This document shows positions 59,482 to 64,000 of a stretch of 64,000 nt of DNA, in pieces. The translations under genes and the position numbers were made by a program. The stretch lies in NCBI GenBank assembly GCA_016110215.1, contig JADWQD010000007.1, positions 1,178,001-1,242,000 on the forward strand, in the 5' to 3' direction. The stretch's first letter is position 1, and each line of letters opens with the position of its first letter. Origin of the DNA: Capronia americana. Taxonomy: Eukaryota > Ascomycota > Eurotiomycetes > Chaetothyriales > Herpotrichiellaceae. The notes beneath the pieces are model-generated. The model was not told the DNA's origin. It saw nothing but the letters and a program-made list of their open reading frames with translations, and did no database searches.

Positions 59482-62130
59482 TCAACCCCCGCCTCCTCTG
59501 CCCCTGCCTCTGCCCCTGCCCCGTCTGGCTCTTGAACCAAAGCGAAATTTCATGTCGTCGTCGTCGCTGTCGTCTTCTCGGACGGACGTAACAGGCAAGG
59601 TCTTTTGACGCTTGGGCTTACTGGTATCGGCAGCCGAGCTCGCAGGCCTCTTGCCCTTCTGCGTCTGCGTTCTTCTCTGGGTCGGGTCACCAACTTCCGT
59701 TTCAGAATCATTCGCGCTGGCTTCCTGAGTTCGGTCTGCGGCACGAGTTCGCCTGGGTGTGTTCGGGTTGATTTCGTGTTCTGCAATCTCTGCTGCTTCG
59801 CGCTGCAGGCGGGATATTGCCGGGCTTGTTTGCCTGACTAAACTGTCTTCACCGTCCTCTTCACCAGAAGCACGCAATTCGTCGAAGTCGTCATCGTCAG
59901 GCACAACTCTAGTCTTCGATCTCCGACCGCTGCTTCCACTCAACTGTTGCGTCTGACTCTGGGTTGTCCGCTGACTCCTCGCCTGCTCCTTGCGTATCCT
60001 TTCCCTTTCAAGCTCTCTGTCTTCTTCGGTGCGTGGCCAATATTGGTCGCCTAACCCGCCGCTCCTGATGGGGACTTGCTCTAGCGGCACGATAACTTTT
60101 CTAGCATGAGCTCTCCGCTGTGGCGGATCGCCCTTGCGACGGAATCCCTTGAAGTTCTTACGACCGTTCCATTTCGGATCCCACTCTGGTCCGTGATCTC
60201 CATTCACCCGATCTTTGGTTCTCTCGCTCTTGTCACGGAGCGGAAGATCGAGGGTAACGACTTTGACCAGATTGGCAGGGGCCCTGTCTTCGATGTCTAG
60301 TAGACTCAGTTCGGAATCATTCTTTCCGACTGCCTCCTCCTCGAGTCGTTTTCTTACTGCTTCGCGCACATCAATGACCTTTTCCTTCTTGATTTTCTTG
60401 ACAAGCGCCTTTTGCTGCTGAAGGTCGCCTAGATCGAGGCCACCATTGGTGGCTGTTTCCGCTAGCTTTCGTCTCTTCAGAGCGGTTGTATTTGGGAGGA
60501 GGTCGTCCATTTCGTCAGCGAAGACGTCAGCAGAGTCCTTAGTGAGTGAGTGTCGTCTCTTCTTAGCCGTTGAGAGCGGCTCCTGTTTGATGTTGGAGAC
60601 TTGAGTCTGCATCCTCGGCTGTGTCCGTGGTGGTTCAGGATCGTCCGGCTCGTCTTCTCCCACAATCTCATCCTCATCATAATCATCGACAGCGTCCGGA
60701 TCGAATCCATCGTCGAAATTCTTGAACTTGGTAGCCTGCGAAATTTTAGGCACAGAGAATGGTCGGGGAGCGGGGTCTTCCGCAGAATGACTGTTTTGAG
60801 TGAGATTCTGAGCCGAAGTCTGGGAAGGTTGGGCTGCTGAAGCTGCCTGGTTGGTTGCCGGTCGTGTGTCTGCTCGTGGAGCCGCGCCAGTATCCGATAT
60901 CTGAGATCCGGGGACGCTTTTCGTGCGGACCTGTGTCAGGGTGGCCGAGACCAAAGAATTAGCAGCGGTCGGTGCAGGCGCAATGATACTATCATTTGTG
61001 CTCTCAAAGGGCACCGTCTCCTTCAGAAGTCCAGCATCATTCGACAATATGGCCTCCAGAAACTCAGATTGGTCAATGGCCCGTTGGTCCATCTTCAACA
61101 CTGTCTCATTCATGATTTTGTTTGTCCATTCCTGTAGAGCGTCATCCTTAAGGGAAGGACGAACCAAGATGACTCCGCCTCTTGACGAGCTATCCTGCAT
61201 GTCGCCGCTCTTGCGTCCAGCTACATTCTGCACGAATTGTAGGAGGTCGTCGCCCGTCGTTTCAGCATTGACCACCTTGAACAATAGCGCCTTTCCATGC
61301 CCGTCTGTTATGACAGGCATCAGGTTATCATACTGATTCTGATCACAGAACACAAACGTGTAGTGCTCGAAGACGTTAGCTCGAGCTGAATCTGGTTGAT
61401 AAGCCTCCGGCGGTTTCATGGTCGGTTCCTTTCCAGGAGGAGGAAGGTAGTCTTTCGCGTCGGGCCAGTTGACATCGAAGTCAATTTCTAGGGGAGACAG
61501 GTTGACATCTTGGCTTAACGTCGTAGGAGTAGTGGCATAGTCAAGAGCATCTAAATATGCCTCTGTCACAAGGTATTTGCCGTTGACCAATGCCTGCAGT
61601 CCCTTGGGCGTATTCCTCTTGGCGGCAACAACATGCGTGGTGTGTCTTGAGAATTCACTGATACCCTTAATATCATAGTTTCGCACTCTTGCTTGCTTGT
61701 CCTTCAGCACGCCCGCCTTGAACTCCTTTTTGAGCAGGTTAAAAGTGAGAACACAAGGCTGCCATGTGACCGTAAATTCGTAAGGGCATGTTCCCGGTCG
61801 AATTGAGTTTTCAGCATCTTTGAGCTCCGTCGAGGGATTCGCTTCCGACTCGTTCTTTGGGTCCTTCTTTTTCAGAGGTATGCCGTTGACGAAGGTACCG
61901 GTCTTCGAATGATCTTCGACTCGTATCTTCGTCCGAGCAAAGATATTCCCCACATCGCCTTCTTTTACCGGCTCAACGCTAATGTTGAAGTGTTGTCTAG
62001 ACACTGTCTTGTGATCAATAGCGAGCATGACACCATCTTTCTTCACCCGACCGAAGAGGTACCGCTGGCCAGGCTTGAGCCACATACGCTTGCCCTGCAT
62101 GAAGTCGGCATTGCTGTCGAGGATCCACAT
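59482..62130 (-). CDS. nbs1: NBS1/Nibrin, Mre11 complex subunit
   Basis: Intronless, 882 residues. An N-terminal FHA domain (about residues 20-110) shows YLFGRVKKDG and the phosphopeptide-binding SRQHFN. BRCT-like regions follow (about 125-330), including GISEFSRHTTHVVA and YLVTEAYLDA. The long middle is low-complexity and acidic. Near residue 680 RKNFKGFRRKG matches the Mre11-binding type of motif. The C-terminus is MKFRFGSRARRGRGRGRGRG, an RG-rich tail. It is a nuclear DNA double-strand-break repair and checkpoint factor, known as ScaA in Aspergillus. It marks the housekeeping block to the right of the accessory island. Confidence 0.92.
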   Translation of the reverse strand: MWILDSNADFMQGKRMWLKPGQRYLFGRVKKDGVMLAIDHKTVSRQHFNISVEPVKEGDVGNIFARTKIRVEDHSKTGTFVNGIPLKKKDPKNESEANPSTELKDAENSIRPGTCPYEFTVTWQPCVLTFNLLKKEFKAGVLKDKQARVRNYDIKGISEFSRHTTHVVAAKRNTPKGLQALVNGKYLVTEAYLDALDYATTPTTLSQDVNLSPLEIDFDVNWPDAKDYLPPPGKEPTMKPPEAYQPDSARANVFEHYTFVFCDQNQYDNLMPVITDGHGKALLFKVVNAETTGDDLLQFVQNVAGRKSGDMQDSSSRGGVILVRPSLKDDALQEWTNKIMNETVLKMDQRAIDQSEFLEAILSNDAGLLKETVPFESTNDSIIAPAPTAANSLVSATLTQVRTKSVPGSQISDTGAAPRADTRPATNQAASAAQPSQTSAQNLTQNSHSAEDPAPRPFSVPKISQATKFKNFDDGFDPDAVDDYDEDEIVGEDEPDDPEPPRTQPRMQTQVSNIKQEPLSTAKKRRHSLTKDSADVFADEMDDLLPNTTALKRRKLAETATNGGLDLGDLQQQKALVKKIKKEKVIDVREAVRKRLEEEAVGKNDSELSLLDIEDRAPANLVKVVTLDLPLRDKSERTKDRVNGDHGPEWDPKWNGRKNFKGFRRKGDPPQRRAHARKVIVPLEQVPIRSGGLGDQYWPRTEEDRELERERIRKEQARSQRTTQSQTQQLSGSSGRRSKTRVVPDDDDFDELRASGEEDGEDSLVRQTSPAISRLQREAAEIAEHEINPNTPRRTRAADRTQEASANDSETEVGDPTQRRTQTQKGKRPASSAADTSKPKRQKTLPVTSVREDDSDDDDMKFRFGSRARRGRGRGRGRGGGG

Positions 62131-62656
62131 CTTGGCCGCATTGTAGAGGAGAGGAGGAGAGGAGGACGGAGGTGGTTATTGCTGAGATTTAGGTGAGTGT
62201 CGTAGCAAGCGGTATTCAGCAAGCTTCAGAGCACGTAGAAACAATTTTGTGACGCGCGACACGCTCTGACGTTTTTGACGCCAGACGCCTAGAGGAGATG
62301 CAGGCGTGGCAGGCTAGTGGATTAGCGGCATTGGTGCCTAAAAAGGTTGCTCCCGCAGATGTTGGGGGCCAGGAGCTTAGCTGCCACTGATGATGGAACA
62401 TCTGGAGGGGTCTCAGGGTCCTGGCCAAGTGCGGGGCAGCCCAGACTCGCTGGCGCATGGAGGTTGTCGGATCAGCAGGGCCATTCCAAGGTCGCCGCTC
62501 GCTGATTGTCATTGGCAACGGGCTTGAGCAGGGGCCAATCAAGCAGATAAAGCGATTGCAACGCCAGTCTCATCTGTTTATGCCCTCAGCTTCCTCTTTC
62601 TGTGTCCTCTCCGAAAGTCAGAGCTCGTTCAACAGAGCAGATTCGATTGCAACAAC
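62131..62656. promoter_or_regulatory. divergent promoter, NBS1 / RPEL gene
   Basis: About 526 bases between two divergent housekeeping genes. No CCGCGG palindrome and no gene recognised. Confidence 0.5.
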
Positions 62657-63197
62657 ATGTCCAACTCGATCGAAGAGAACAAGCCGGACCTCAAGGTCGA
62701 CGAATCCCCCATCTCACCCATCGAGCGCCGCAACTCACTCGAGAAACACCTGCAGTATCGCCCGGATGTTAAGGACTTGAAGAACCGCGGTATCCTCTAC
62801 GATACTACTGCTGCGCCGTGAGTCTACTAGGCTCTTTAGAAAGGCGATCCCAGCCACTGACTCCCGGTGTAGGTCGTTGCAAGCCAAGCAACACGAACTT
62901 GAGCGCCAGCAACAGTCTGACAACCTCAGAAAGTACCTCGAGAAGCGTCCAGAGCGAGACGAGTTGGTTGAGCGTTAGTTTTCACTTGCATTGAATCAGG
63001 AACTTTGATCTGACTACTCGACAGGAAACATCCTGCCCGACTCCAACGCCGCCCCAGCCCTCCAGGCCAGCCAGAGAGCATTGCAGAAGCAGATGCGAGC
63101 GGACAGTCTGGACCAAAAGATCCAGCACCGGCCAAAGCCAGAGGATTTGATCAAAGAGGGCATTCTGGGGACAGATGAGGACCCGACCAAGGAATGA
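62657..63197 (+). CDS. RPEL-repeat protein
   Basis: About 144 residues; exons 62657-62817, 62873-62973 and 63025-63197. It consists of three RPEL repeats: HLQYRPDVKDLKNRGIL, YLEKRPERDELVERNIL and KIQHRPKPEDLIKEGIL. The first two are each followed by a similar spacer (YDTTAAP, PDSNAAP). In animals RPEL motifs bind monomeric actin; in fungi the role of this small conserved protein is not settled. Introns fall between the repeats, consistent with repeat duplication. Confidence 0.9.
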
Positions 63198-63368
63198 AAG
63201 AGACCGAGTGGTGTCGGGAAGGTTTCGTCCTTATAAAGCCGATCTAGGTTGAAATGAGTCGTCGCTATATCTCAATGGAGGGCCGAGACACAAATGCTTC
63301 AGTAGCTTACGAAATAGCCCAGCATTTGACAAGAAAACCAGTCTTCTTCTCTTTGAGCGTTTGCCCCG

Positions 63369-64000
63369 TCAATAGCTCTCGACTGCCTCTCCCTCACCCC
63401 TTGTGTCCGTGGAGGATGTGTCCGGTCTCCAACCTTTCGGCCTCTCCTTGCCTCGTACGATCATCTGGTAGACGCCGTTCTCAACCTTCTCCACCGACTG
63501 CCTCGTGGTCTTGAGCTTCGACTCGAACTCCTTTGCCAAAGGGTACACTTTTCCGGGATTAACCCCTTCGAGGGCCGCTCGGAGATCTTGCATATCGGTC
63601 AGGATCGAGGACTTCGACGGCTTGTCTTCCCCTGAATACGTCGGAAGTTTCCCGTTCGTGGCCATATACGTGATGGCAAACCGCATCAGCTCGCCGGTCA
63701 TATCAAACAGGCCCAGTGCGTAGTCCTCGTAGGTGAGCATGATTCCTTCTGGGAGTTGTGCCGCTGCCTCGTCGAAGCTCATAATTCGTTGAGTCTCTAA
63801 ATAGTGCTGGAACGTCACAGCCTCTATGTACTCTTGGATGCCTCCTGTAATTCTGTCCCGGTATCGATACGTGTTGATGCCCTGTAGATCTGGGACGACG
63901 CTCTGTAATAGATTGCGGATGGTAGTGTACATGGGAGTGGTTGTCTTCGATATTGAAGGGTGGATAGGCTTGCCCAGTTCACGAACTCTGTACTTATCGC
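63369..64000 (-). CDS. translin-associated factor X (TRAX) family, partial
   Basis: C-terminal part of a translin/TRAX protein. The frame enters from beyond the window edge: upstream of the Met at 63932 it reads VRELGKPIHPS in frame without a stop, so that Met is internal. Motifs: GINTYRYRDRITGGIQEYIE with the acidic residues of the RNase site, TFQHYLETQ, LGLFDMTGELMRFAI and KVENGVYQMIVRGKE, which match TRAX rather than translin itself. The TRAX-translin complex (C3PO) processes small RNA and tRNA fragments in the cytosol. The protein ends at 63369 after a variable hydrophilic tail. Confidence 0.88.
   Translation of the reverse strand, partial: DKYRVRELGKPIHPSISKTTTPMYTTIRNLLQSVVPDLQGINTYRYRDRITGGIQEYIEAVTFQHYLETQRIMSFDEAAAQLPEGIMLTYEDYALGLFDMTGELMRFAITYMATNGKLPTYSGEDKPSKSSILTDMQDLRAALEGVNPGKVYPLAKEFESKLKTTRQSVEKVENGVYQMIVRGKERPKGWRPDTSSTDTRGEGEAVESY

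Noticed and set aside
1..64000. tRNA genes, CRISPR arrays, intact transposons
   Set aside because: No cloverleaf, regularly spaced repeat array, transposase or reverse transcriptase motif was recognised on reading both strands.

Overview
The window is fungal nuclear DNA from a filamentous ascomycete (Pezizomycotina, most likely Eurotiomycetes or a near relative; the order cannot be fixed from sequence alone). The evidence is short spliceosomal introns (mostly 45-100 nt) with GTRNGY donors and CTRAY-type branch sites, Zn2Cys6 regulators with fungal middle-homology regions, and a right-hand housekeeping block with NBS1, an RPEL-repeat protein and a TRAX-type translin. Gene models were spliced by hand: exon phases close in every intact model reported here, but no transcript evidence was available.

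Left part (0-18.2 kb): an alpha/beta hydrolase, then a cassette bounded by two paralogous Zn2Cys6 regulators that point at each other (TF1 on +, TF2 on -). Between them lie an adenylation-thiolation-reductase (ATR) carboxylic acid reductase, a small protein of unknown function, an SDR and a Zn alcohol dehydrogenase. A nitronate-monooxygenase-like flavoenzyme follows.

Middle part (18.7-55.1 kb): four Baeyer-Villiger monooxygenases (BVMO-A to D), an enoyl-CoA hydratase, a third Zn2Cys6 regulator (TF3), a P450, a second alpha/beta hydrolase, a cyclase-family metal hydrolase, an acyl-CoA ligase, a thiolase-like protein, an MFS exporter, a second SDR, an amidohydrolase and a DFR-like reductase. 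Read as one pathway this resembles an alicyclic or terpenoid degradation set: hydroxylation, oxidation to ketone, Baeyer-Villiger lactonisation, hydrolysis, CoA activation and beta-oxidation-like cleavage. It could equally be a tailoring-rich biosynthetic island, although no PKS, terpene cyclase or complete NRPS is present.

Right part (55.1-59.5 kb): a gene-poor stretch with a decayed thiolase and a possible F-box relic. It separates the accessory island from the housekeeping block (59.5-64 kb). A second decayed gene (cyclase family) lies at about 47 kb. CCGCGG palindromes recur in many of the accessory promoters and none was noticed in the NBS1/RPEL promoter, so a shared regulator is possible. 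No tRNA, rRNA, CRISPR array or intact transposon was recognised.
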